In this document: piece by piece, positions 1 to 7,337 of the stretch | Numbering within the stretch: the first letter of the stretch is position 1 | How the letters are laid out: each line of letters opens with the position of its first letter | Source: Lachnoclostridium phytofermentans | GTDB lineage: Bacteria > Bacillota > Clostridia > Lachnospirales > Lachnospiraceae | Direction of reading: 5' to 3' | Assembly: GCA_003526525.1 (NCBI GenBank) | Contig: DPVV01000488.1 | Location: 1-7,467, forward strand | Length of the DNA stretch: 7,467 nucleotides | Made by a program: the position numbers and the translations under genes | Notes under the pieces: model-generated | Databases searched by the model: none | What the model saw: only the letters and a program-made list of their open reading frames with translations | What the model was told of the DNA's origin: nothing

Positions 1-2842
1 AATCATGTTTTATGAGTTTCAACGTTCTGGTAAACTGCCAAGTACTATTCGCAATAATTGGAGAGGTGACTCTGGTTTAAACGATGGATCAGATGTTGGT
101 GTGGATTTAACTGGTGGCTGGTATGATGCTGGTGATCATGTAAAATTTAATCTTCCTTTGGCTTATACTGTAACTATGTTAGCATGGGCAGTATATGAAG
201 AAGAGGCTACTCTTTCAAAGGCAGGACAATTAAATTATTTATTAGATGAAATTAAGTGGTCTAGTGATTATCTAATTAAGTGTCATCCACAAGCAAATGT
301 ATTTTACTATCAAGTTGGTAATGGAAATACAGATCACTCTTGGTGGGGACCTGCTGAGGTTATGCAGATGGCTAGACCATCCTATAAGGTTGATTTAAAT
401 AACCCAGGTTCTACTGTAGTAGGAGAAGCAGCAGCTGCCCTTGCAGCTACAGCACTTGTATATAAAACAAAAGATCCAACTTATTCAGCAACCTGCCTTC
501 GTCATGCAAAAGAGCTTTACAATTTTGCAGAGACAACAAAAAGTGATGCTGGATATACTGCAGCAAGTGGGTTCTATACTTCCTATAGTGGATTTTATGA
601 TGAATTATCCTGGGCAGCTACATGGATTTACCTTGCAAGTGGTGAAGCTACTTATTTGGATAAGGCAGAATCCTATGTATCCAAATGGGGAACGGAACCT
701 CAATCTTCCACATTAAGTTATAAGTGGGCACAAAACTGGGATGATGTTCACTATGGTGCAGCTTTATTATTAGCGAGAATTACGAATAAAGCAATTTATA
801 AGAATAATATTGAAATGCATCTTGACTATTGGTCTACAGGATATAATGGTAATCGTATTACTTATACATCAAAAGGACTTGCTTGGTTAGATTCCTGGGG
901 AGCATTACGATATGCGACGACAACAGCATTTCTGGCAAGTGTTTATGCTGATTGGAGCGGATGTAGTGCAGGGAAAGTTAGTACCTACAATGCATTTGCG
1001 AAACAACAGGTAGATTATGCATTAGGAAGTGCTGGAAGAAGTTTTGTGGTTGGATATGGTGTAAACCCTCCTACAAGACCTCACCATAGAACTGCTCATG
1101 GTTCATGGGCAGACAGTCAGACGGAGCCAAATTACCACAGACACACCATTTATGGTGCTTTAGTAGGTGGACCTGGTAGTAATGATAGCTATGAGGATAA
1201 CATTAATAATTATGTAAACAATGAAATCGCTTGTGACTATAATGCAGGGTTTGTTGGTGCTTTAGCTAAGGTGTATAAGACTTATGGTGGAACACCAATT
1301 GCAAACTTTAAAGCAATTGAAAACATAACAAACGATGAGCTATTTATTCAAGCTGGTATTAATGCTTCTGGTCCTACCTTTATCGAAGTAAAAGCATTAG
1401 TATACAATCAGACAGGTTGGCCAGCTCGTGTTACTGATAAATTATCCTTTAAGTATTTTATTGATATCTCGGAATATGTAGCAAAGGGATATACCAAGAA
1501 CGATTTTACGGTATCAACAAATTATAACAACGGAGCAACCACGTCGGCACTGCTTCCTTGGGATGCTGCGAATAATATTTATTATGTGAATGTAGACTTC
1601 TCTGGAACTAAGATTTATCCAGGCGGACAATCTGCTTATAAGAAAGAAGTACAATTTAGAATTGCAGGCCCACAAAATGTAAACATTTGGGACAATTCCA
1701 ATGACTACTCCTTTACACAAATCGCTAATGTTAGTTCAGGTAATACCGTAAAGACCACATTTATACCATTGTATGATACTGGTAAATTAGTATTTGGTAA
1801 TGAGCCAAAGACTGGTGTTCCTTCTGCAAGTCTTGATAAGACTACCGCAACCTTTGACAAAAACCCAGCTGTATCCGCAGATATTCCAGTAACCATTAAC
1901 TATAATGGTAATACGTTATCATCAATTAAGAATGGAGCAACAGTTTTAACGAAAGGTACTGATTATACCGTATCTGGTAATGTAGTAACGTTATCTAAGA
2001 ACTATTTCTCTGCACAGAGCGCTAGTACGGTTACTTTAACATTTGTATTTAGTGGCGGTAACGATGCAACATTAAAAGTAACATTGGTAGATACTTCTCC
2101 AAGTGCATCTATTAATCCAAATGCTGCTGTCTTTGATAAGGCTAGTGGCAAACAGGAAAATATAGTTGTTACTCTTGCCCCAAATGGCAATACCTTAGTT
2201 GGGCTTAAGAATGGATCTAAAAGTTTGGTATCTGGAACTGATTATACCGTTTCTCGAACATCAGTGACGATTCTATCTTCTTATTTAAATCAATTTGCAA
2301 TAGGAAATCAATCCATTGTATTTGAAATGAATAAAGGCACAAATCCAGTCTTAGCAGTTACCATTAAGGATTCTTCTGTTGTTACAACCGGAAATATTAA
2401 ACTTCAAATGTTCAATGGAAACTCTTCTGCAACAACAAATGGTATTGCACCAAGAATTAAATTAATTAACACAGGAACTACTGCAATCAACTTATCCGAT
2501 GTTAAGCTTCGTTATTACTATACAATCAACGGAGAAAAGGATCAGGCATTCTGGTGTGATTATTCTACCATTGGAAGTTCTAATGTAAATGGTGCCTTTG
2601 TAAAGATGAGTTCATCAAAAACAAATGCTGATTACTATTTGGAATTTTCATTTAAGTCCGGTGCTGGAACATTAAATGCAGGACAAAGCATCGAAGTTCA
2701 AGGAAGATTTTCTAAGGTAGACTGGTCGAACTATTCACAAACAGATGATTATTCATTTGGTGATAGTAGCTCAAGTTATGCTGATTGGAATAAGACCACA
2801 GTATATATCTCTAATGTATTGGTTTGGGGAGTAGAACCGTAA
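1..2842 (+). CDS. cel9: GH9 processive endoglucanase, GH9-CBM3c-X2-X2-CBM3b (5' partial)
   Basis: Secreted cellulase that cleaves beta-1,4-glucan by the inverting GH9 mechanism. The reading frame is open to the left edge (base 1 ends a codon, then Ile), so the ATG at 5 is internal and the signal peptide lies upstream. Numbering from that Met: GH9 domain about 1-430, with the GGWYDAGDH motif (D41 and D44, nucleophilic-water/base aspartates), signature 1 ending PHHR (H360) and signature 2 with D398 and acid E407. CBM3c (about 433-598) directly follows; in this family it feeds chains to the catalytic cleft and supports processivity. Two X2 (Ig-like) modules follow at about 607-695 and 699-788, then a C-terminal CBM3b at about 796-945 ending LVWGVEP. 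There is no dockerin or S-layer anchor, so it should act as a free enzyme. The architecture matches what I recall of the L. phytofermentans Cel9; symbol by that resemblance only. Confidence 0.96.
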   Translation, partial: IMFYEFQRSGKLPSTIRNNWRGDSGLNDGSDVGVDLTGGWYDAGDHVKFNLPLAYTVTMLAWAVYEEEATLSKAGQLNYLLDEIKWSSDYLIKCHPQANVFYYQVGNGNTDHSWWGPAEVMQMARPSYKVDLNNPGSTVVGEAAAALAATALVYKTKDPTYSATCLRHAKELYNFAETTKSDAGYTAASGFYTSYSGFYDELSWAATWIYLASGEATYLDKAESYVSKWGTEPQSSTLSYKWAQNWDDVHYGAALLLARITNKAIYKNNIEMHLDYWSTGYNGNRITYTSKGLAWLDSWGALRYATTTAFLASVYADWSGCSAGKVSTYNAFAKQQVDYALGSAGRSFVVGYGVNPPTRPHHRTAHGSWADSQTEPNYHRHTIYGALVGGPGSNDSYEDNINNYVNNEIACDYNAGFVGALAKVYKTYGGTPIANFKAIENITNDELFIQAGINASGPTFIEVKALVYNQTGWPARVTDKLSFKYFIDISEYVAKGYTKNDFTVSTNYNNGATTSALLPWDAANNIYYVNVDFSGTKIYPGGQSAYKKEVQFRIAGPQNVNIWDNSNDYSFTQIANVSSGNTVKTTFIPLYDTGKLVFGNEPKTGVPSASLDKTTATFDKNPAVSADIPVTINYNGNTLSSIKNGATVLTKGTDYTVSGNVVTLSKNYFSAQSASTVTLTFVFSGGNDATLKVTLVDTSPSASINPNAAVFDKASGKQENIVVTLAPNGNTLVGLKNGSKSLVSGTDYTVSRTSVTILSSYLNQFAIGNQSIVFEMNKGTNPVLAVTIKDSSVVTTGNIKLQMFNGNSSATTNGIAPRIKLINTGTTAINLSDVKLRYYYTINGEKDQAFWCDYSTIGSSNVNGAFVKMSSSKTNADYYLEFSFKSGAGTLNAGQSIEVQGRFSKVDWSNYSQTDDYSFGDSSSSYADWNKTTVYISNVLVWGVEP
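1823..2368 (+). repeat. Tandem X2 modules inside the GH9 cellulase
   Basis: Two neighbouring copies of about 90 residues (607-695 and 699-788, numbered from the Met at base 5) share the pattern NGNTL, KNG, GTDYTVS, then VT(L/I)S and a Tyr, in the same order. The DNA is also close around GTDYTVS: both copies contain ACTGATTATACCGT (near 1958 and 2237). X2 modules are Ig-like linkers common in clostridial cellulases and scaffoldins; a role in spacing or in binding cellulose or cell wall has been suggested for the family. The copies have otherwise diverged, so the duplication is old. Confidence 0.85.
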
Positions 2843-2850
2843 TTAGAGAA

Positions 2851-2887
2851 AAGTTATAATTATTTTTTAAAGAGGGGTTTATAACTT
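2851..2887 (+). other. AT-rich hairpin just after the cellulase stop codon
   Basis: AAGTTATAA (2851-2859) pairs perfectly with TTATAACTT (2879-2887) around a 19-base loop that contains TTTTTT and GAGGGG. The stem is 9 bp with only one G-C pair and lacks a following T-run, so I do not call it a terminator. It could be a 3' end stability element or chance. Confidence 0.35.
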
Positions 2888-2902
2888 AGTATATACACGT
2901 CC

Positions 2903-2954
2903 TAAAAATGAGGTCCGACACTTGCCATGGGGCTGGTGTCGGGCCTCATTTTTA
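2903..2954 (+). terminator. Long intrinsic terminator of the cellulase gene, probably bidirectional
   Basis: The left arm 2903-2921 pairs with 2936-2954 over 19 bp with a single G-U (T2914 with G2943). GCC (2924-2926) can pair with GGC (2931-2933) inside, leaving an ATGG loop. The plus-strand side ends in TTTTT (2949-2953). The opposite arm begins with AAAAA, so the minus-strand transcript also ends in a U-run after the same stem. It lies about 60 bases after the cellulase stop. Confidence 0.88.
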
Positions 2955-3012
2955 TCTAAAATTAAATAGTCTTCTATGATAACAATCGTTGATAATGATT
3001 GGATAATAATTG

Positions 3013-3060
3013 AAACGGAATATTTCATAGAGTATATTCGCTCAATGAAATATTCCGTTT
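3013..3060. terminator. Second intrinsic terminator between the convergent genes
   Basis: A perfect 16-bp stem pairs 3013-3028 with 3045-3060. GAG (3030-3032) can pair with CTC (3041-3043) above one mismatch, leaving an 8-base loop. On the plus strand it is followed by a T-run (3058-3062). On the minus strand it starts 18 bases after the stop of the lipoprotein gene but is followed by the poorer TTTCAATTATTAT. It may therefore be the first of two terminators for the minus-strand gene and a back-up for the cellulase transcript. Confidence 0.75.
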
Positions 3061-3078
3061 TTATGTTAGTTTTATATG

Positions 3079-4107
3079 TTATTTTCCATAAATACATTCG
3101 TAAGAATTTTTTACGGTATTGTATGTATAAACTGCATTCCCATCTACTGTGACAAAAAAGTTTGTCACTAAAATACTCCTATTTTCTAATTTTGCATAGA
3201 CGCCAAAACTATAGCAAATTCGATCTTCGATTATCAGCTTTGAGTTATCCGATAAAATTAGGTAATCATCAATTTCAGCAGGTAACCCCGTTTGAAGAGT
3301 TGATAAGGAATGTATCATTTGGATAGCATCGTCTTCTAAGATAGTTAGGTCCTCGTTCACATTGTTATCAAGAACATAACTCCCAGCAATAGAATTCGAA
3401 TTTTCAGTAAAGAAGTTATCGTCAGATAGCGTTAAATAATTCTGATCTAGGGAAAAGGTAAGGCTTACTTCATCGTTTGTAAAATGTTTTGCAGTTGTTC
3501 CATCAATATAGCCAATACCACTGAGACGATTTACTCCAAGGCTGTTTCGTGCTAGTATATGAAATTCAAAAGAAGTGGAATCGTTTTGAATCATGGTTAT
3601 AGTAGAGGTCGTTACACCTCTTAAGTCTTTGCGAACAAAAGTACCATTCCAATTGATTTCTGTATCGTCTTTGGCTGGGGTTATACTAAAGGAAGAAAAT
3701 GGAGTATGCTTACCATCGGAAGTTAAACAGGAAAGCTCACCGGTATTCTTATTTACGAGTATTGCTGGTTCCAGTAATGTTAAGTTTTTGGTAACGATAA
3801 AAGAATAATAGTTCTTTGAATTAATTGTTATATTTTCTGAAAGTAATGATATGGTATATTTTCTAGTATTAATTTGCCCCTGAATTAAGGATAGAGCATC
3901 CTCCCCCGTTATTAATATATCCTCTGTAATAGGTAAAGCTTCGGGTTTATCGGTTATATTTGGAGCCCCCGTTACGGAAATCGTAACAGCAGGGGTAAGC
4001 TCACTAGAGGTACTAATCGAGGAATTGTTTGGACTTTGTGTTGCTTGACAACCACTACAAAGAATAGTGGACAGGATACAAAGCATAATCAGTTTACGAG
4101 ATGACAT
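3079..4107 (-). CDS. Predicted lipoprotein with repeated PepSY-like modules around a beta-rich module, function unknown
   Basis: I do not recognise a named family. The 342-residue protein starts with a lipoprotein signal: S3-R4-K5, a hydrophobic stretch, then LCSGC with C20 as the lipidation site (C17 at -3 is unusual). Residues 21-60 are a Ser/Thr/Pro-rich linker, as expected for a lipoprotein held off the membrane. About 66-136 and 256-336 look alike: an acidic start (GEDALSLI / EDDAIQMI), a central Tyr-Ser-Phe strand (YYSFIV / CYSFGV), and an end like VNKNTGELS / VTVDGNAVY, resembling PepSY-type modules. Residues 151-247 have WNGTF, GIGYIDG and GSYVLDN spaced as in lysozyme-inhibitor-like beta barrels of Firmicutes lipoproteins, which is inference from memory. 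The start is supported by AAAGGAGG six bases upstream. It converges on the cellulase and diverges from mutY, so it is probably transcribed alone. The lipoprotein call is secure, the domain calls tentative. Confidence 0.88.
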   Translation of the reverse strand: MSSRKLIMLCILSTILCSGCQATQSPNNSSISTSSELTPAVTISVTGAPNITDKPEALPITEDILITGEDALSLIQGQINTRKYTISLLSENITINSKNYYSFIVTKNLTLLEPAILVNKNTGELSCLTSDGKHTPFSSFSITPAKDDTEINWNGTFVRKDLRGVTTSTITMIQNDSTSFEFHILARNSLGVNRLSGIGYIDGTTAKHFTNDEVSLTFSLDQNYLTLSDDNFFTENSNSIAGSYVLDNNVNEDLTILEDDAIQMIHSLSTLQTGLPAEIDDYLILSDNSKLIIEDRICYSFGVYAKLENRSILVTNFFVTVDGNAVYTYNTVKNSYECIYGK

Positions 4108-4113
4108 AGTAAG

Positions 4114-4121
4114 CCTCCTTT
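4114..4121 (-). promoter_or_regulatory. Ribosome binding site of the lipoprotein gene
   Basis: On the minus strand AAAGGAGG stands six bases before the ATG at 4107. This near-perfect Shine-Dalgarno fixes the start codon. Confidence 0.88.
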
Positions 4122-4206
4122 ATGATCATAGATAAGAATAGGATAATATCGGAATAAGGCAAATTTTAGGCAGAATTTTTAAATGTTTCTTAACTTTTTA
4201 ATTTCC

Positions 4207-4233
4207 ATTATAAAATTTTAACATACAGTTCAA
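4207..4233 (-). promoter_or_regulatory. Candidate sigma-A promoter for the lipoprotein gene
   Basis: Read on the minus strand: TTGAAC (4233-4228), 15 bases, then a perfect TATAAT (4212-4207). The 15-base spacer is shorter than the usual 17, so it would be weak or need help. It would leave a leader of about 95 bases. The region is very AT-rich, so a chance -10 match is possible. Confidence 0.3.
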
Positions 4234-4246
4234 AATGTGATATAAT
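4218..4246 (+). promoter_or_regulatory. Sigma-A promoter of mutY, extended -10
   Basis: TTAACA (4218-4223), a 17-base spacer, then TATAAT (4241-4246) preceded by TG at 4238-4239, which gives the extended -10 TGATATAAT. This is one mismatch from the full consensus. Transcription would start near 4253, leaving a leader of about 100 bases before the mutY ATG. I see no obvious riboswitch or strong hairpin in the leader. Confidence 0.75.
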
Positions 4247-4352
4247 GTGTAACATTATCTGAAGTAAAGAGATTTAAAAGCAAAAGGATATTAAATTCAA
4301 ATAACTCTTAAATTCTTTAAAAAATCACTATGAGATCGGAATTGAGGAAATA

Positions 4353-5405
4353 ATGAAGTATGACTATAGAGAAACAGTAGAATATTTATTACATTGGTAT
4401 GATCTAAATGCAAGAATCTTGGAATGGAGATCAAATCCTAAGCCTTATTATGTATGGATTTCTGAAATTATGTTACAACAAACAAGGGTGGAAGCGGTGA
4501 AATCTTATTTTGATCGGTTTATTAAGGAATTGCCAACCATAAAAGATTTAGCGGCAGTTGAAGAAGATCGATTGATGAAATTATGGGAAGGATTAGGTTA
4601 TTATAATCGTGCCCGTAATCTTAAGAAGGCAGCCATTGTAGTTATGGATCAATATGATGGTGAACTACCAGCAAATCGAGAAGAATTAAAGAAACTCCCA
4701 GGTATCGGTTCGTACACTTCAGGAGCAATTGGTTCGATTGCTTTTCAATTACCAGTAGCGGCGGTTGATGGGAATGTGCTTCGTGTTATGAAACGTATTG
4801 CTGGGAGTTTCGATGATATTACGAAGGAGAAGGTAAAAAAAGAATTAGAAGAAGATATCGAAGCTATTATCCCGAAAGCTCGTCCAGGGGATTATAATCA
4901 ATCACTTATGGAACTTGGAGCAACAGTTTGTCTGCCAAATGGTAAACCGCTTTGTGATAGATGTCCAGTTATGCATCTGTGTAATGCATTTCACAATGGA
5001 GACGAATTAAAAATACCGGTGAAACCGAAAAAAAAGGAAAGAGCGATCGAGGAAAAAACAGTACTTGTGATGGAATGTGCTGGCTCCTATGCAATCCGAA
5101 AGAGGACAGAAAGAGGACTTCTACATGGGCTCTGGGAATTACCTAATATAGAGGGAAAACTCTCGTTAAATCAGATGGAGGAACAGATAAAAACCTTAGC
5201 TCCTAATGCAAAAGTAGAGAGAAAACTAGGAGAGGCAAAGCATATCTTTTCACACAAAGAATGGCATATGAACGGTTACTATATTAAGGTTGAAAGGAAA
5301 GAGGATGTTCCATTACCTGAATTAATATGGGTAGATAATCAAACTATTCAAAAGGACTATTCTCTTCCAACAGCATTTGAAGCATATCGCAAGGAATTGT
5401 TTTAA
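4353..5405 (+). CDS. mutY: A/G-specific adenine DNA glycosylase MutY
   Basis: Removes adenine mispaired with 8-oxoguanine, preventing G:C to T:A transversions; a cytoplasmic base-excision repair enzyme. The 350 residues cover the full family length. In order: catalytic Glu E38 in WISEIMLQQT, helix-hairpin-helix LPGIGSYTSGA (115-125) with Ser where endonuclease III has its catalytic Lys, catalytic Asp D139 in VDGNV, and the 4Fe-4S cysteines C193, C201, C204, C210. The first Cys gap is seven residues rather than the textbook six, which I believe is common in clostridial MutY. The C-terminal NUDIX-like domain (about 232-350) carries the FSH loop (F299-S300-H301) that checks for 8-oxoguanine. All key residues are present, so it should be active. 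GAGG five bases before the ATG supports the start. It appears to be transcribed alone; no repair partner is adjacent. Confidence 0.97.
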   Translation: MKYDYRETVEYLLHWYDLNARILEWRSNPKPYYVWISEIMLQQTRVEAVKSYFDRFIKELPTIKDLAAVEEDRLMKLWEGLGYYNRARNLKKAAIVVMDQYDGELPANREELKKLPGIGSYTSGAIGSIAFQLPVAAVDGNVLRVMKRIAGSFDDITKEKVKKELEEDIEAIIPKARPGDYNQSLMELGATVCLPNGKPLCDRCPVMHLCNAFHNGDELKIPVKPKKKERAIEEKTVLVMECAGSYAIRKRTERGLLHGLWELPNIEGKLSLNQMEEQIKTLAPNAKVERKLGEAKHIFSHKEWHMNGYYIKVERKEDVPLPELIWVDNQTIQKDYSLPTAFEAYRKELF

Positions 5406-5461
5406 GTCTAATTCTCTTAGGAATGAATATTTACTGAATATTACGGGAAAATAAATTTTTG

Positions 5462-5491
5462 TTGCCAAAATAGGACGTTTAGTGGTAAGCT
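5462..5491 (+). promoter_or_regulatory. Candidate promoter of the lysR-HAD unit
   Basis: TTGCCA (5462-5467), 18 bases, then TAAGCT (5486-5491) preceded by TG at 5483-5484. The -35 is good, the -10 is poor but has the extended TG. Transcription would start near 5497-5498, about 30 bases before the lysR ATG. A weak -10 would suit a regulated promoter. Confidence 0.4.
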
Positions 5492-5509
5492 GTCAATAAA
5501 CATAGGACA
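5491..5509. promoter_or_regulatory. Possible operator: TGTC-N11-GACA dyad with an upstream half-copy
   Basis: TGTC (5491-5494) and GACA (5506-5509) form a perfect dyad with 11 bases between the arms. ATAGGAC within it (5502-5508) also occurs at 5470-5476, 32 bases upstream, close to three helical turns. The sites flank the candidate start of transcription of a LysR gene. The shape is in the size range of LysR-type sites but is not a strict T-N11-A box. Autoregulation is inference. Confidence 0.3.
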
Positions 5510-5527
5510 ATCTGGGGAGGTTATGCA

Positions 5528-6451
5528 ATGGAAGTAGATTTTTCATTATCCGCTTATCGGATTTTTAATGCGGTGGCAAAAACGGAAAATATATCTTTGG
5601 CAGCAAAAGAACTGTATATTAGCCAGCCTGCTATTAGTAAAGCAATCGCAAAGTTGGAGCAAAGTATGTCAGTTGCGTTGTTCACCAGAAATTCTCGTGG
5701 AGTGAAGCTAACAGAAGAAGGAAAACAGCTTTATTGCTATACTAGAACTGCATTTGAAACCCTGAAAGAAGGGGAAGATGCAATGAAGCGAATCCATCAG
5801 TTAGGAATTGGACACATTCGTATTGGTGTCAGTACGACATTATGCAAATTTATTCTTCTACCATTTTTAAAAGAATTTGTAGACGAATACCCACATATTC
5901 GATTTACGATTCAGTGTCAATCTACGCTTCAAACGTTAGATTTAATAGAAGAAGGAAAATTAGATATAGGATTAGTAGGTAAACCAGATACCTTGAAGGG
6001 AATGGTATTTAAAAAGGTTGGTGAGATACATGATATCTTTATCGCAACAAATAGTTACCTTGATAATCTAAAAATCAGAGAGGGAAGGGAACTTACCGGA
6101 CGAGAATTATTAGAAAAGGGTAACCTTATGCTTCTTGATGAAAAAAATATAACCAGAATGTATATCGATGAGTATTTAGCAAAAAGGCAAATAAAACCTG
6201 TGCAGATACTAGAGGTAAGCAGTATGGATTTATTAATAGAATTTGCAAAGACAAGTTTAGGTATTGCATGTGTTATAGGAGAATTTGTTCAGAAAGAATT
6301 AGACTGTGGCGAATTAACGGAGATTGCTTTACCAGGAAAATTAGACAAGCGAGAGATAGGTTTCGTTTACATGAAAGAGAGAGGAAACCAGGAATCTGTT
6401 CGCAATTTTGTTCAAAAGATGGAGGAATTGATATGCGAAAGCCAAGGATGA
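5528..6451 (+). CDS. LysR-family transcriptional regulator
   Basis: A 307-residue LysR-type regulator of normal length. The winged helix-turn-helix spans about 6-65, with the recognition region ISLAAKELYISQPAISKAI and the family's LFTRNSRGVKLTEEG wing. A linker helix (about 66-92) joins it to a type 2 periplasmic-binding-protein-like effector domain (about 94-300) starting with HIRIGVSTTL and containing LDIGLVGKP. The effector cannot be read from the sequence. GGGGAGG seven bases before the ATG fixes the start; a nearer ATG at 5523 is out of frame and stops after four codons. The gene overlaps the HAD gene by 19 bases, so the two are almost certainly one mRNA, and the HAD protein or its substrate may relate to the regulator's signal. 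LysR proteins often regulate a divergent neighbour, but here the upstream gene, mutY, points the same way. Confidence 0.94.
   Translation: MEVDFSLSAYRIFNAVAKTENISLAAKELYISQPAISKAIAKLEQSMSVALFTRNSRGVKLTEEGKQLYCYTRTAFETLKEGEDAMKRIHQLGIGHIRIGVSTTLCKFILLPFLKEFVDEYPHIRFTIQCQSTLQTLDLIEEGKLDIGLVGKPDTLKGMVFKKVGEIHDIFIATNSYLDNLKIREGRELTGRELLEKGNLMLLDEKNITRMYIDEYLAKRQIKPVQILEVSSMDLLIEFAKTSLGIACVIGEFVQKELDCGELTEIALPGKLDKREIGFVYMKERGNQESVRNFVQKMEELICESQG
6421..6425 (+). promoter_or_regulatory. Ribosome binding site deciding the HAD start
   Basis: GGAGG lies inside the end of lysR, seven bases before the ATG at 6433. It supports that start over the upstream ATG at 6268 and over the ATG at 6448. Confidence 0.85.
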
Positions 6452-7188
6452 TTCTATTTGATTATGGACAGACCTTAGTGAAAGAGGTTGGGTTTGAGTC
6501 GTTGGAAGCAGAAGAGGCAGTATTATCAAGGGCAATCAAAAATCCATATGGCGTGACAGCGCAGGAGATGATTGCGTTTGATAGAGAATTAAATAAAGAA
6601 ATTGGTAGATTTACAAAGGATACAATGGATGATTACAAGTTAGAGGTTCATAATCATCCATATCAAAGGTTTTTATATGAATATTTTGGTTTAGAATTTA
6701 AGGAAGATCCTTATGAGATTGAACAATTATTCTGGGATACCGCAGCACCGGGAGTTCCAACAGATGGTATCAAGGAAGTTTTAAATTACCTAAAAGAGAA
6801 TGACATTCGTGTTGGGGTTATCAGTAATATATCGTTTAGCGGAGAGGCTCTAAGAAGACGTTTGGCTTCTGTTCTTCCAAAATATGATTTTGAGTTTATC
6901 CTTGCATCGAGTGAATATGTATTTCGAAAGCCAAATAAATTTTTATTTCAGTTAGCGCTTCGAAAGGCAGGATTACAGCCAAATGACGTATGGTACTGTG
7001 GAGATAACCTAAATTGTGATATCTTTGGTGCTTCTGAGGCAGGAATATTTCCAATATGGTATACTGGTGCGAATAAAACAGGTGGTTTTGATTATCTTGA
7101 GGATTGTGAGGCAAGTCACCCTGACATACCTTTATGTAAAGTAGAGGATTGGTATCAATTTATTGATTTTTTAAAGAAAACGGATTAA
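6433..7188 (+). CDS. HAD-superfamily hydrolase, C1-capped, substrate unknown
   Basis: A 251-residue haloacid dehalogenase-type protein, probably a cytoplasmic small-molecule phosphatase. Motif I is LFDYGQTL with nucleophile D10; the usual general acid/base Asp at +2 is Gly (G12). Motif II is VISN (S131), motif III is RKPNKF (K166), and motif IV is YCGDNLNCDIFGA (D191 and D196). An alpha-helical C1 cap lies between motifs I and II (about 18-105). A Gly at +2 also occurs in active HADs such as YihX (FDLGNV), so activity is possible. The start at 6433 has GGAGG seven bases upstream and gives a normal N-terminus. The frame is open back to an ATG at 6268, but that stretch is inside lysR and has no HAD-like sequence. 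A second in-frame ATG at 6448 would give an ATGA overlap with the lysR stop but has no well-spaced ribosome site. Confidence 0.92.
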   Translation: MRKPRMILFDYGQTLVKEVGFESLEAEEAVLSRAIKNPYGVTAQEMIAFDRELNKEIGRFTKDTMDDYKLEVHNHPYQRFLYEYFGLEFKEDPYEIEQLFWDTAAPGVPTDGIKEVLNYLKENDIRVGVISNISFSGEALRRRLASVLPKYDFEFILASSEYVFRKPNKFLFQLALRKAGLQPNDVWYCGDNLNCDIFGASEAGIFPIWYTGANKTGGFDYLEDCEASHPDIPLCKVEDWYQFIDFLKKTD

Positions 7189-7280
7189 ATATATCTTCGG
7201 AACTATAATCACTATCAGCAATCCGAATTACGATGCAAAGAAAGCACTTTTTATTAGAAATATAAGTATTTTATGAAATC

Positions 7281-7333
7281 AGGCAAGTGATGGATGCACT
7301 AGTTTTATAGTGCCTTCCATCACTTGCCTTTTT
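7281..7333 (+). terminator. Strong intrinsic terminator of the lysR-HAD unit
   Basis: The outer stem pairs 7281-7294 with 7316-7329 (14 bp, perfect). A small internal loop (T7295 against C7314-T7315) separates it from an inner stem pairing GCACTA (7296-7301) with TAGTGC (7308-7313), with loop GTTTTA. TTTTT (7329-7333) follows on the plus strand. It starts 92 bases after the HAD stop. On the minus strand the flank is TGATTTCATAAAA, so it would be a poorer terminator for the facing VOC remnant. Confidence 0.9.
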
Positions 7334-7337
7334 ACTG

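Noticed and set aside
441..716. Plus-strand 91-codon frame inside the GH9 domain
   Set aside because: Out-of-frame shadow of conserved cellulase sequence with Gln/Leu-rich composition and no ribosome site.
1514..2190. Three minus-strand frames of 62 to 68 codons under the CBM3c and X2 modules
   Set aside because: Antisense shadows of well-conserved modules; no start signals or family likeness.
2879..3097. Minus-strand 72-codon open frame across the convergent intergenic region
   Set aside because: It is made of the two terminator hairpins and overlaps the end of the lipoprotein gene; no recognisable protein features.
3593..3808. Plus-strand 71-codon frame opposite the lipoprotein gene
   Set aside because: Antisense shadow; the minus-strand gene has a signal peptide and ribosome site that explain the region.
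5424..5450. AATATT repeats and AT-rich sequence between mutY and lysR as a mutY terminator
   Set aside because: No GC-bearing stem followed by a T-run; I see no convincing terminator after mutY.
5523..5537. Four-codon open frame starting at the ATG before the lysR start
   Set aside because: It could be a leader-type mini-ORF, but its closeness to the ribosome site is probably chance; no evidence of regulation.
6268..6432. N-terminal extension of the HAD frame back to an ATG at 6268
   Set aside because: It is entirely inside lysR, is rich in Arg and Cys in an atypical way, has no HAD similarity, and a good ribosome site points to 6433.
6341..7114. Minus-strand frames of 64 and 72 codons under lysR and the HAD gene
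   Set aside because: Antisense shadows of recognised proteins without supporting signals.
7196..7227. TTCGGA/TCCGAA inverted repeat after the HAD stop
   Set aside because: Only 6 bp with a 20-base loop and no T-run; likely chance beside the strong terminator downstream.
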